Of a stretch of DNA of 64,000 nt, positions 1 to 13,559 are shown piece after piece. The DNA lies in NCBI GenBank assembly GCA_016946835.1, contig JACVTC010000040.1, positions 695,001 through 759,000 on the forward strand, given 5' to 3'. Position numbers and translations under genes: made by a program. The first letter of the stretch is position 1. Each line of letters opens with the position of its first letter. The notes under the pieces were generated by a model. It saw only the letters and a list, made by a program, of their open reading frames with translations, did not search any database and was not told where the DNA came from. Source of the stretch: Neocallimastix lanati (nom. inval.). Lineage: Eukaryota; Neocallimastigomycota; Neocallimastigomycetes; Neocallimastigales; Neocallimastigaceae.

Positions 1-3000
1 TTGGTATGTTCCAAGAGAAGCTATATTATTTGGACTAAATATATCACTAATTATGGAAAGAGATTCATTGAATTGGAATCTAAAATCTTTCGTATTATCA
101 ATCATTACCTTAATACCATTTTGAATATAGCTAAATGGTAATTGTCTAGACATATCAATATTTCTATTAATTTCATTTTTATTAAAAACAATCCAAAGTC
201 TGAAGTTTTGATTAATTTTACATTTAGGACTACAAGTAAATAATGTTAATTTTTTTTCAAATTCTTTAAACCAATCAATGTATTTTTCACCGTTCGATAA
301 AAGTATCCAACTTCCCAAATTCATTGCACCATCTAATTCATTATTTATGTCTTCGTAGTTGTTATTAAACATTAAATGCTTGAATTTACTACTCATTCCT
401 TTTTTATTAGCAAATGATTGTACATAATTCTCAGCATTATTCTCATCACAATCTACTAGGAGTATAATAGGTCTATGATGATTAGACCAATTATAGGCTT
501 TTTCAAAGATATTCTGGTTAATATCAGTAAATTCTTCACCTAATACAACTTCAATATATTTATCAATATTTTGATAGAGCGAATATGGTCTAATATAATA
601 GGATAAAAGTGTTTTTTCGAAGACTCTAAGATTTGAATCAATTTTTGGAGGCAATTTAATGGTACTAGTATCGTATTTCATTATTGAATCCCACGTAACA
701 ATATCATTTCTTATTACTGAATTTAACGACATTAATATATCATATGGAACTTTTGAGAATTGATCAATTTTAGATAAGTTTATTAACAAATTCCATTTTT
801 CTCTAGTAATCCATGGAATGCCCTTTTCAACCTCCGTAAATTTTGATGCAATTATGTCAAGATCGGTACCGTCACTGTAAATTGAGTTTGGACGAACAAT
901 TACCTTATTTGATTTTTCATCTGAAATATTTTCATTATTAATTTCATACATGGTATAATCCTCTTTATTTAAGAAATAAGCCCATACCTTTTCAGTGATA
1001 GAGAATTCATCATACTTTTTGTAAAAGACGTTGGTTAAAGATATAATAAAGGAGAATACCACTCTATCGTAATCATGAAATACAAATGATATTTTTTCAT
1101 AGACAGCTTTGGTTATATCGTAACGTACCTCTTGTAAAGCTTTATCATCATCCACTGGACATTCTTTGAATGTCTTTGTTATCAATTCAACATAGTTATT
1201 AAGATTAAATTGATACATTGGATTAACAGTGGAAAATTTATTTATTAATTGGAACATCCATGAACCATGCTTACAGAGTTCTGTTATCCATTTAACTTTT
1301 TTATTATAATCAAGTTTAATTTTAATTTGTTCATCATAACTTTTATTTAGTTCCTCATATTCGATATTCTTTTTCTTGATATTTTCAAAAACGGGACCTG
1401 TGTAGAGATTCTTTTTTTCTATATCATTAATAATTTCATACATACTATCAATGTTTTTGGCTATAGAATTGAAAATATCAGTAATATTTTTAGTATTATC
1501 TTTTCGTTTTTTATTAAATCCTGGATCAAAACGATTAAAGTAACAATCAACTAATATATATGAAATAAATTCTTCTGGAGTATCAATGTAAATAGGTTCA
1601 AGATATCTTATAATTTTCGAATTAATTAATTCAAATGGTTTTGTTATAACTAAGTGCAATCTGAAATTTGGTGATATGACTATATTTTCGGCAATACCTG
1701 TAAATGAAAATATATGCTTATTTCTTTTATATTCGTTTTGGAAAAATTTATGAATGATTAGATTCTGTATAAATAGGGGAATTTCATTAATGTCCTTTTC
1801 ATTCAGCAATAAAATAAAAGTATATCCTCTTTCAATTGCATTAACAAGATTTCTATTTAAATCATCATCTTCTAATGAAGATTTAATAACAGTCTCCTTT
1901 TCATCAAACATACTATAGTACTTATAAAAGATGAGATGCTTATCAGATATAATACACCAATTATCATTTAATTTAACTTGTAAAATATTGTCCATAAACG
2001 CTAAACATTCAGGAATTTCTGTATAGGCAGGTAAATCTATCCATCGGTCTCCTTTCATGAATTTTGTTAATGAAAAATGCTTGTCAGAGAAGGAAATGAG
2101 TTTGTTTGTGAGGATATTAAGAATAGGTTTAATAATTTTATTCTTAATATTTCTTGAAAATAATCCTGTATAAGTAATAATAAAGGCTGCACAAACACAA
2201 TCTCCGATAAGCATTTCTTTACTCTCACGTAACACTAAAAGCTTATTTCTTATATTTTCTTCAATATGGGTAATGCCTTCAATAACATCTCGAGAACTTT
2301 TAAAATTATTTTCTTTCTTTTTTAGTTTAGTAATAATCTTTTCTTTTTCTTTCACTATTTGATCATATTTTAATTTTTCTTCTTTTAACTGTTTATTTTG
2401 TTTCATTTCATAATCTTTTAATTCAGTAATTTGAGTATGTTTGGCTTCTAATTTTTGTTCCCACAACTTCAATTTTTTCTTCTTTGGAAGAATAACATTA
2501 AAGAGACGACAATAAGATCGAATCGCCAGGATCCAAGAGGCATAGGTTCCAACAGCAACTGAGTTTTCTAATAAATCATCTAAATCAAATTTTTTAGAGT
2601 CAATCATAATATCAATATAATGAATAATTGTTTGGGTAATACTATCAACATCATAATTTTTAACTTTATCAATAACTTCTTTTTCACAAATATTTCTTTT
2701 TCCAGCACTCCAAAGAGATTCATTTTCATTTGGTTCAATATTTAGAACAATACAAAGAGTTTGTACGACAATTTTTTCATTTTCAGACGGTTTATTAACA
2801 AAGTCAAGGTCCTTTAAATTATCTTCTGATAGATTTTCAATTTGCTCAATAGATTCCTCAATCAATTCTAATGGTTTTTTACAGTCATTTTCTAATTCGT
2901 CTTGTAATTTAGTAATTTGTTTTTCAATTAAGGTGATTGTATTTTCTTCCTTGCTAATTTGAGTGCTTATTTTTGATATATGTTCGTTTTCACTTTCAAT

Positions 3001-6000
3001 CTGTTTTAAAAATAGTTGAATTTTGACTGAATATCGTTCATACTTTTTCACCCATTGATAATATTCATCTTTAATACTTTTTCCTAACTTATAAACATTA
3101 TCTATTTTTTCTATTAATTTATTGTAAAGATTGATCTTTGTTTCAACATTCTCTGTTTTCATACGGTAAAATTTGGTGAAATATTCTATGAAAGAAATGT
3201 ATGATTTATTTGAGAGGGAAATATCTTTATTATATTGCTTATTATATGTAGATATTGTTTTACTAATGGAATTGAATATTTCAATCGATAGTATTTGTAT
3301 TTTTTCAATATTTGAACTTAACTCATCCTGTAAGTGAATTAAACTATTAGAAGATACGTATAGTTGTGTTGTTTTATCAAAATTATTATACCAAAATGGT
3401 GTGCACTTGGACAGGAATGATGAATTTACTGTATATTGATCAAGTTCCTTTAATGGGTCATGAATATTAGTAGAAATAACAATATGTAGGTTTCTTTTGA
3501 TATACAAAATAAGAGTTGCTGGAAGATTTTCAACTATAACAGATTCATCATAACCTTCTTTACTTAAATGATTTACTAAATTAGTAACAATAACCAAAGG
3601 AATATTATTATTATTATTATTATATAAATCATATATAAATCCAATGGTTAATAAACTATCAATATCACGGATTTGATAATCGTACTTTATGTAAAAATCA
3701 GAAATAAATAAGAAAGTAGGTTTATTATCAAGTAAAAGTTTTTCTATTACTTCTCTAATGAACGTTCTCCAATTTTCGAAGGTTTCTTCAGTATTGGAAG
3801 GTCCTTGATACATGATATAATTATTGCCATTGAGGGAAGCGGATAAACGAATTAATTTAGAATGATCAAATTCATTATTTCCTAATAAAAGAACATGAGT
3901 TCCTGAAACTTCTAAAGATCGACTTAAAAGTATGGCAGACTTAAGAGCATACGGATAAATCCATTTAAATAAAGCTTTATTATTGCGAAAAGAGAAGGGA
4001 TTATACTGGTCTACTAAAAGTTTATTCATAAATATTTTAAAGAATTTACCAATATTATCAACTTGCAATATTACAACTTTTTGTTCTTTTTCTTTTGAAA
4101 TAGTATATTGGAAGTAATAATATGGTTCTTTTTCATTACAGAGATCTTCGTATTTGACATCAAAGGTTGATTCTGATACAGTTTTCATAATATTATAAAA
4201 TTCCTCAATGTCATTTTCATTACTTAACTTTGATTTAATTACACGATTACAGTGATAATTCCATATTTTAAGAATATTGAGTTCATCTATATCTTGCTTT
4301 GAATATTCAATAATACCATGGACGACATCAATTGCATCTTTAAGCCGTAATATATAATGCGGATTGGTTATTGTCTGTGGGAATTTTATTTTAAATTGAT
4401 TATATATTTCTTTCATTGCTTCTGTCATTAAAACATTAAATGATCCTTTTAAACACTTTAAATTCCTAAAATGATTATCTAGAATACTAGAAATAATATT
4501 GTTAAATGATAGATTAATGTCATCATCAATAGAAATGCAATGAAATAGTTTTAATATTCTTTTATTGATTTTTTTGAATGAAAGAGAAGTAGTTGCTGTA
4601 AAAATAGGCTTAACGTCTTCAATATAATGGAATACATTTTTAATGAACCACCCTTTGGTATCGAACCATTCACGAAGTAATTCAATAATACTACTATGAT
4701 TAATATTACAACATTCTAAATTGTCCAAATCATCAATAAGTACAAGATATTTTTTATTTTTCTTTAATCCATAAGCATTAAGACGCTTTTTAGTGAGATT
4801 ATGAACAATGAAATTTTTGAAGTCATCAATTGTATAGCGGGAATTTAGATGTGTAGAATAAGATTCAGAATTTTCAGCGATCTCATTTCTTTTATAATTA
4901 ATACTTATCCAAGCTGACATTGATTTACCAACACCAGGCTTTCCAATAATAAGAGGTATTTTATTATTGTTGAGAAGAATTCTATTCAGATGAAGAATAC
5001 GTAATGATTCCTTTGTTCTTACAATATTATCATAGCCAATACAAATAGATGGATACAAAAATGTGTCTAATTCTTTTGATTCCCATTTTTTCCATCTTAA
5101 TAATTTATTATCAAAGTAGTAATCATATACTGTTCCTTCACGTGGAAACACGATCATATTTTTCAAGCAATAGCTTGACAAAGAATTAAATTTTTGAAGT
5201 TTTAATAAAGTCTCTTGACTCAAAAGTTCTGTCTTAACATATGCATCAAATTTTATTCTCATATCATTTTCATCTAAATTACCTACTACCCATATCACAC
5301 AGAATAAAATAATAGCAATAATCCAACATTTTTGTTCTTCATCTGTTAATCTATGGAAAGACTTTACTGTCATTTCAACAATTAAGGATTCTAATAATTC
5401 AAATATTTTATTAATATAAATACATTGATGAATATCAAAAATAACGTTACAATTGTTTGTTACATAATTAATAGCTGGTCTCATAAATAAATGATATAGA
5501 ATTTTAAATAAATCCATTTGAATTTTAAATATTTCATCAAGTTGATTGACCCTTCTAATAACAATACTATCAGAAATTTTTTGACTAATACTGAAATTAA
5601 TAATTAAAGATTTTGTAAAGAATGCAGGTGTAAATGAATTAATATCTGTAGTTTCACAGAGGAATGTTACTGATTTTGAAATATCTGAACTATCCATATT
5701 AATAGAATGAATCTCTTTTTTATTTTCTATTTGAGAGAATATACTATCTGTCCAATATGGGCTACCATTACTATCAAAATAGATCCATGTTTTTTCAATA
5801 GGATTTAATTTATTTAAACTGTATGAAGTTTTGCTTTCATTATCATTAACGATATCTAAGATGTTTTCAAGAATTCCTTTTACAAAACTCTTACTTTCAT
5901 AACTATAATACCCATAAATTTCTTCTGGTTTACATGCGTTAGGATAGATATGATGAATTTTTAATTTTGTTTCTTTCATTAAACTTTTGTTTATTTGTTC

Positions 6001-6092
6001 ATGAGATATTCCATATATGATTTCATCATCTTCATTATCAGATATATCAGAATTATTATCAATATAATAAATACTATCGACATTTTCATTTA

Positions 6093-6126
<34 letters not shown>

Positions 6127-6165
6127 TTTATCAATATTAATGTTATTATTACTATTATTACTACT

Positions 6166-6197
<32 letters not shown>

Positions 6198-9100
6198 AAT
6201 TATTATTATTATTAATTTTATCAATATTAATATTTTTATTGTTGATGTTACTGCTACTGTCATTGTTATTGCTATTTATATTATTATTATTACTTGTAGT
6301 AAGAAGAGGAGAAATAGTATTGTCACTAATATTACTATTTAATTTTTGAATAGATTTTAAATCACTTATACTATTTTCACCTTTATTTAAAGAAGGAATA
6401 TACTTTTTAATAATTTCTATATTATATTCTTTTACTTTTTTATTTTCTTCAGCATATTTTTTATTCATTAAATGTTCTAATATTTTAAGAGAGGTTGTTT
6501 TACCAGAAAGAGATGGTCCTAATAATATTACTATTTTTCCTGAATCAATATTATTATAAAGTTGTTCAATTTTTTGAGTCTGTATCTTAATAGGACTATA
6601 ATAAAGAGCATTACAGGATTCTTCAATTTGTTCAACCAATTCCTCAGCATTATATTTTTCATTAAAATTAAATATTTCTTTGAATAGAGATCTGTACAAT
6701 ACTAATTCCTTTAATTGCATTTGTGGTAAGAAAAGATCATTTAATATTTTTCCAACAATATGATATTCCTCTTGACTACGATTTTTATTTACTTTTTTCA
6801 AATTTTTATATAATGCCGATTTAATTGTCTTTATGTTACAAGTGTATTTTCTGTTATCATTGAAATATTTAGTGAAAAATTTCATAAAAAGTACAATTTT
6901 CCTACTGACAAGGGCACTATTTTTGAAACCAAAATTAAATAATATCATTTCAAATATTTTATTAGTATCAGGGAACTGAATTGATATACTTCGAAATATT
7001 CTCTTTATTGAAGTATGATATGTTGACCAATGAATTCTTTCTGATAGAGATACAGTTGTAAATATAGAATGATATGGTTTAACCTCATATTCTTTATTAA
7101 AAAAAACAATAGTGGATTTTAGTAAATTATGATTAAGTTCATATTCTTTTTTTAAAATTGATGTAAATTGCAAAAATACTGATAAATATTCATCAGAACA
7201 TTTTTGTAAATCTTTAAATAAAATCCAAAATCCGGTCATTAAATAGCCTTGGAAAAATTTATACAAATTGGAAGGAACAGAGTATGGAGTACATTCAAAA
7301 ATAATCAATTCTCTTCCTAGAGTTCTGGCAAAATTTAATAAAGATTCTGTCTTTCCTGTGCCAGAAGGTGCCAAAAAGGTATTAAAATTGGACATATTTA
7401 TAGATGTGATTAATGTAGATTGAAATTCATTTTGAGTATTAGTTAATATTAATCTTGGATAAGTACCTATATAATTAAATTCATATGATATTTTGTAATT
7501 GAAAACTTCAACAAATACATTTGTTCCTTCGGCGTAATATTTTATTTTTTCTAGCCATTCATAATTTAAATAATTTGGATTATTTTCTGATACTTTTAGA
7601 TTACTAATAATCTCACGATAATATCCTAAATAATCTAATAATTGTTCTATTAAACGTTGTTGAATAATAGTAAGATCTGTTTTAATATTTAAAAGAGTTG
7701 TTAATTTTAAAATATCTCCACTACATTTTGTGCTTACAAGACCTATTTGTTTCATATAATGTCGATTAGAAGAATCTAATGCATTATTTATCAATTTAGT
7801 ATAAATAATTTGAGTAGCGAGTACAATAACTTGAAATGGAGCATAATTAATCCATTGATCAATTTCATTTTCAAAATCTTTATTTTTAATTACATCAAAA
7901 AGATATTCTTTCATTGTTTTTTTAATTTCATCATCTAACGATTTTAACCATGAATATATATTACCTTCAATCTTAATATCATTTTTTAATTTAACAAATT
8001 CATTTTCATTGCTATATAATCCTGTAATATAAGTATTTTCTGCAATACTATCATTAATGACAGAAGAATTTCTTGATTTTTGCATATAAATGGAATTATT
8101 AACTTTATCACAAGTTGAATATTCAATATTTTCTGAATCCTCTGACATTGATCCTGTGGATTTAAGATCATTATTTGAAATATTATAATTACTTAAATTT
8201 TGCATATTATTTTGAGAAACGTCATAAACGGAAGAAGAATTTTCAACTTTACTGTCATTTTTATTGGAATGATTTAATTCATTAATAGAAATATCGTTAT
8301 TACTCATATCTTGATCAAATGAATCAAAACTAAATGAGATTAACTTTATTACTTTATTACTATTACTAACATTATCTTTATTATCATCATTAGTTAATTT
8401 TTGATTAAAGCTATTAGATAATGATTTTTCATAATTATTACTTGAATTATATTCTTTTTCTTTCTTTTCCGCCTCTTCTTTTTCTTCTTCTTCAAACTCT
8501 TCTTCTTCATACTCTTCTTCTTCTTCTTCTCCAGATTCAGAATCATATTCAAAAGGTTTTTCCTTTAATAGAGTAAAACTATTTTCATCAGTTGGAATTT
8601 TATTTTTTGAACTACTGATAATTTTATTTAATTTTTCTTCACTTTTTTCATTTTCAGTTATTTCCTTGACATTTACATCTAATTTTGATATACTATTATA
8701 ATATAGGTTTATATATGAATTGATTTCAGGAATAGAGTAAGAATTGATTAAAATTTTTAAGATAGTCTTATCAGAGAGGAAATAAAAACGTGGAAATTGT
8801 TCTCTTATAGAATTTATGTAGTTGCCTAACAAAGAAATAATTTTTTCAATACGTGGGATAGAGCTTTTTACCATTTCATATATGTCTGTTCTACCTAAAA
8901 TCATCATGCATTTTATATTTTTATCCAAAATATCCGATATAAGTGACATTAATTTTGATATATGTTCATATTCATTCTTAATACTTTGAGAATGCTCAAA
9001 CTCATCAGTACATTTTTCAAAAAAAGCATATAATTTTAAATAACTTGTTTGAAGATATTCCCATTGATTTAAAAAAGTTATACATTGCAATATTTTTTTA

Positions 9101-12100
9101 TTCCATTGTGTGAGACTTTCGATAAGTTGTTCACTATCTTTTGACAGTAATTTGCATAATCGTTCACCTTTTATAAGATAATCCTCAAATACTTGAGATA
9201 AATAATAGAAATTTTCAATTAAAATGTAAGGCTTAAAAGATCTATTAATAACGAAATTTTTGGAAGATAACTTCTGCTTGAATACTTCTAATTTTTTCTG
9301 TAATTTAATTTCATTTGTAGCATTCTGACTTATTTCAATTAAAATGTCTTGAACCAATTCAAAATTCATCATAAAAATATTTTTTAAAAGGAGGGAATTA
9401 ATGTCCGCTTGACTGATACCAATTGTTTGGGAAATTTTGTCCCAATGTTTCTGTTGAAGTGATGGATTTCTAAGTGCAATGATAATTGGAATGAATCTAC
9501 TATAGTCTTTTAATTGATTTTGATATTTGGAAATCACTGAGAGAGGACTTGGATAATTTTCGAATATTTTACGTACTTTAATAATAATATTATTCCATTT
9601 ATTGACTGTATTAATAACTTCATCGGCATCAATTTCAGAAAAGAAACTATCATTCCATCGATTAATGGTATTATTATATTCATCACAAAATTTCCATAAT
9701 ATATCGTGACCTTCAAAATAGTAATATAACGTTTCAAAATCAGAGAAATCTGTTACTTCTAATTCCAACTTTTTCTCTTGATCTTCAATGGTTCTAATAC
9801 TTTCCTTTATAGCATTAATTCTTTCATTGAATAAAATCATTTTTTCTAACATATCACATTCGTAGTATTTCTCTAATTTATTATATTCTTGAATTTCGTA
9901 TAAATATGCAGCAATAGAATTCTGAATATATTCACGATTATTATTTATTGTATTAATAATATCAGTTCTAGATGTATTTAAAACATTAATAGAAACATCT
10001 AATTCTTCCAAAATTTTCTTTGGCCATGAAATAGTGTTCCAATAAAGATTATTAGAATCACCATCAATATTCATTTTATAATTATACATAATATTCCATA
10101 ACTTTTTAATATAGCTAAGGTCTTTATAGTACCATTGAGAATCATTAGTACATTCTCTAATAGTATCTCTTAGAATAACCCATTGATTAATATCTTGTCC
10201 AGGATTAAGTAATAAATGGCAATGTCTTTCTTCATATTTTATGGATAGAGATTTGCAGGTTGTTTTAAGTTTTTGAGTTAACTTTTTATTGAAATCATTT
10301 AAAATAGTTTTAGTTCTGTTAAATAACAAAATTCTTAGATTTGTACAATTTATAATAAAAGGTAGGATTTCATAGGTATCATACTCGGTCGTATTAATTT
10401 TTATAGAAGCATTATAATACTTTTCAATAATTTTACTTATCTCATCAATATTATTAATATTTTCACTATTAATTAAATTATCACTATCTTCTTGAATTAA
10501 AAATTCATATTTTTCATATTGCTTTACTAATTTTTCCATTGGTTCTTTTATTTTTTTTAGAATATAATTAAGCATAGCTGTATTTTTCTTGATATATTCT
10601 TTTCCATTGAAGTTCTTTATTTTTATCCATTTATTTTGTTTTTTATTATTATTATTATTATTATAAATGCCGAAAAGAATAATTGTTTCAATATTGGGTA
10701 CTGTATCTTTAGATATGGAAATAGGAGAATAAACAAGATTTTGAAAAAAATGCTCAATATAATCGTATGATGGAACAAGAATAATTTTATTATTAGCATT
10801 TATGTCATGTAATTTTTTATCATCCACATCATGATTTGAAATATGAATATTAATAATAAACATTTTACTAATAATTTGTTCATTAATATTATCAATATTT
10901 ATACTATTTGGATAAGGTGAAGAGTTCAAAATTTTTTCAAGTAATTCAGAGGTTCTATTAATACCCTTAATGATGAATTTTTTTAATTCTTCCTCCATAA
11001 TTAATGAAATCAATTCTAAAAAATTTTTACAACGACTATTTAGGTACTCCTTTTCATTTACTATATTAAAATTAAAAATATCATCCAAATCAGTTTCAAT
11101 GAAATTAGCTATAGCATTTGGCCATCCAGTATTTAATTCAGTTTGTTCAGTTTTTAAAAGAGAAATTATTTTTTTTTCAAAGGATTTAAATTGAATAGGA
11201 TATTGAAACTTTTCAAAATTATTCATTATATTTATAATCTTATTATGCAACTTTCCGAAAATATCAATAATAATTTTTTGTATTTTTACATTGGCTCCAA
11301 ATAATAATTGAGAAAGTTCAATTGAAGTTTTTGCAATTTTTTGATATATTTCTGTATTATTTTGGTCTAAAGGAGATTCAATTATATTCATAACATGTTT
11401 CGCAAATATTAAATTTTTTTTCGAAACTTGATCATTTGTTTGTTCATATTTTCCATTATAAAATTCATAATCATTTTTTTTCATACTAAATAGATAATCA
11501 TCATTAATAACATTTATTAAATATTTCATATATTCAATTTGATATTCTCGAACTGGACGATTAACTCTTTTAATAATTCCATCTATTAAAAACTGAGGTA
11601 AAGAACCAAACTGACTGGAATCTGTTTTTTCATCAATCATACTATAATATTCTTTATCCTTTTCAAATATTTCTCTGTTTTCATTTGCAGTATTAACTCT
11701 TTTATAAAAATATTCTTTATTTTCTATTTCAAATAAAAGATTTAATCTTTTTACTCTTTTATTAACATGAGTTTTAGCCCAATGAATAGTATATAGTTTA
11801 GTTTTCTCATCATAACCTATAACCCAACATCTCTCCCAATCCCATATTGTTTCTGGTTTATATTTATGATGATAAAAATATCTTGAGAATGCCTTTGTAC
11901 CTATACAATTCTTTGAATTAGCGCATAAACTACAATTATTTTTAGCATGCTTTAAATATTTTGCTACCAATCGCATTTCTTTAATTTCTTGTGTGGTATC
12001 TTCAGGATCTGGTTCAATTTCGTATTCTTTTGTTTTAAAATATAATTTTCTTTTATGATCAAAATATTCTTTTTCTATTCTTTTTAATTCCTTGAAAAAT

Positions 12101-12936
12101 TTTACTACTTCTTCATCATATCCAAGATATTCTTTCTCCACTGAATCTTTTTCATTATCTAAAATACGTTTTAACATTTTAATATATTCTTCACTTTTAT
12201 TTGTATCTAAATTTTGAAGTTTCAAATGAAATTCAGAATTAAACCTAATAAGTTTCATGATGCAATCTTTTATAGCTGATTCTTTATTGATATCAAAATC
12301 TTTTGCATAAATTTTTTTTAATTGAAGCCATTCTTCTGGCTCATATATTTCAAAGTCTGGATCATCAAAATATTCTAAGGGAAGATGATTTGAATTAATA
12401 TCATCTTCTTCATCTGCATCTGCTAGTCCTCCATCCCTATAAATATCTTTTTTTAAATCTGGATTTCTATATATATCATTCAAAATGGGATGATTTATAT
12501 GAATATACATTGGTATATTCTTTTTTTTAATGATCTTAAATGGGGAACATTGAAATTTATCATTTTTATTTTTTTCATGGTAATATGTTTTATAAAAGTA
12601 ATTTTGTGCTACTTTTATTGGTATTTTTTTATTTTCATTATATATATAGATTTTTTCATTACTGTTTTCAGAATTATCATTATTTTCTTTATATTTTTCT
12701 GTAATATCAACTTTTCTCCTTTTTATTTCTTCTCTATTTCTTCTTTTGAATTTTTGATTTTTAGGTATTATACCAATTAATTTAATATTATTATTGTTTA
12801 TATTATTTATTATATCATTTCCATTAATTACATTTAGCTCACCCTCTGTATCATTTTTTGTCTCAATATTGATAGTATCAAAATCACTATAATTTATTTG
12901 ATTATTATCAAAACTAGAGTGTTTTATTATATTCAT
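1..12936 (-). CDS. Dynein heavy chain, axonemal-type and divergent (C-terminus beyond window)
   Basis: This is a microtubule motor heavy chain of the flagellar axoneme. One reading frame stays open from ATG at 12936 to the window edge (4312 codons) with no intron needed. The order is N-terminal tail (Cys-rich patch near residue 350), linker containing FPRFYFLS, then AAA1 with Walker A APSGTGKTE (Lys about 1862), AAA2 with GPSLSGKTT (Lys about 2146), AAA3 with GKPGVGKS (Lys about 2671) and Walker B LIDDLDN (about 2734-2740), and AAA4. A coiled-coil stalk follows with a microtubule-binding region near 3430-3490 (ASWILAIRSYCRLFNVILPK), then AAA5 and AAA6 (NFRLWIV, YIQNGIKV). The final 300 or so residues are missing only because the window ends. 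Oddities: AAA1 Walker B reads FKDLQK where the family has FDEFNR, and the AAA4 P-loop is lost. Large low-complexity inserts (E-, S-, N- and D-rich) sit in the linker (about 1450-1650) and in AAA2 (about 2180-2300). The N-terminal sequence favours a single-headed inner-arm type, but the subtype is not certain. Confidence 0.96.
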
Positions 12937-13318
12937 TTTATATATATATATATATGTACAAATTATTTAAAATTTTATGCACTATAATAATAATCTTTTA
13001 TTATTATAATATAATTATAATTAATCTTTAAATTTTTTTTATTATTATAGTATAATTATAATTATTTTTTTATATTATTATGTTCTAATAAAGACAATAT
13101 TTGTTTAATTTTTTTATTCTTTAAATATCTTTTCTATTTCATAATGATTAATTTCTAGATATATTAATTTATAATTGTATTCAATATTATAGATTAAAAT
13201 ATTATTAATGAAAAATATTAGTTAATAAATGAATAATTATTTAATAATAATTCACAAAAAATATAAAAAATTAAAATAAAATAAAATAGAATAGAATAAT
13301 ATATATATATAAGTAATT

Positions 13319-13319
13319 A

Positions 13320-13356
<37 letters not shown>

Positions 13357-13370
13357 ATTATTATTATTAA

Positions 13371-13416
<46 letters not shown>

Positions 13417-13442
13417 GTTGTTGTTATTATTATTATTATTAT
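13319..13442. repeat. TTA trinucleotide microsatellite
   Basis: About 120 bp of nearly pure TTA on the plus strand, with a short TTG-variant patch near its right end. It lies about 0.4 kb upstream of the dynein start codon. Confidence 0.95.
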
Positions 13443-13527
13443 ATTTTTATAAATTTTATATTGTCTTGTTTTTATATTACATTTTTAATATATTAATTAT
13501 TATTTTACCTTTATGTCTAAAAGAAAT

Positions 13528-13559
<32 letters not shown>

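Noticed and set aside
5995-6342. 115-codon plus-strand Ile-rich frame
   Set aside because: Antisense shadow of the Asn/Asp repeat inside the dynein gene.
12490-12780. 96-codon plus-strand hydrophobic frame
   Set aside because: Antisense of the dynein N-terminal coding region, which is open and recognisable.
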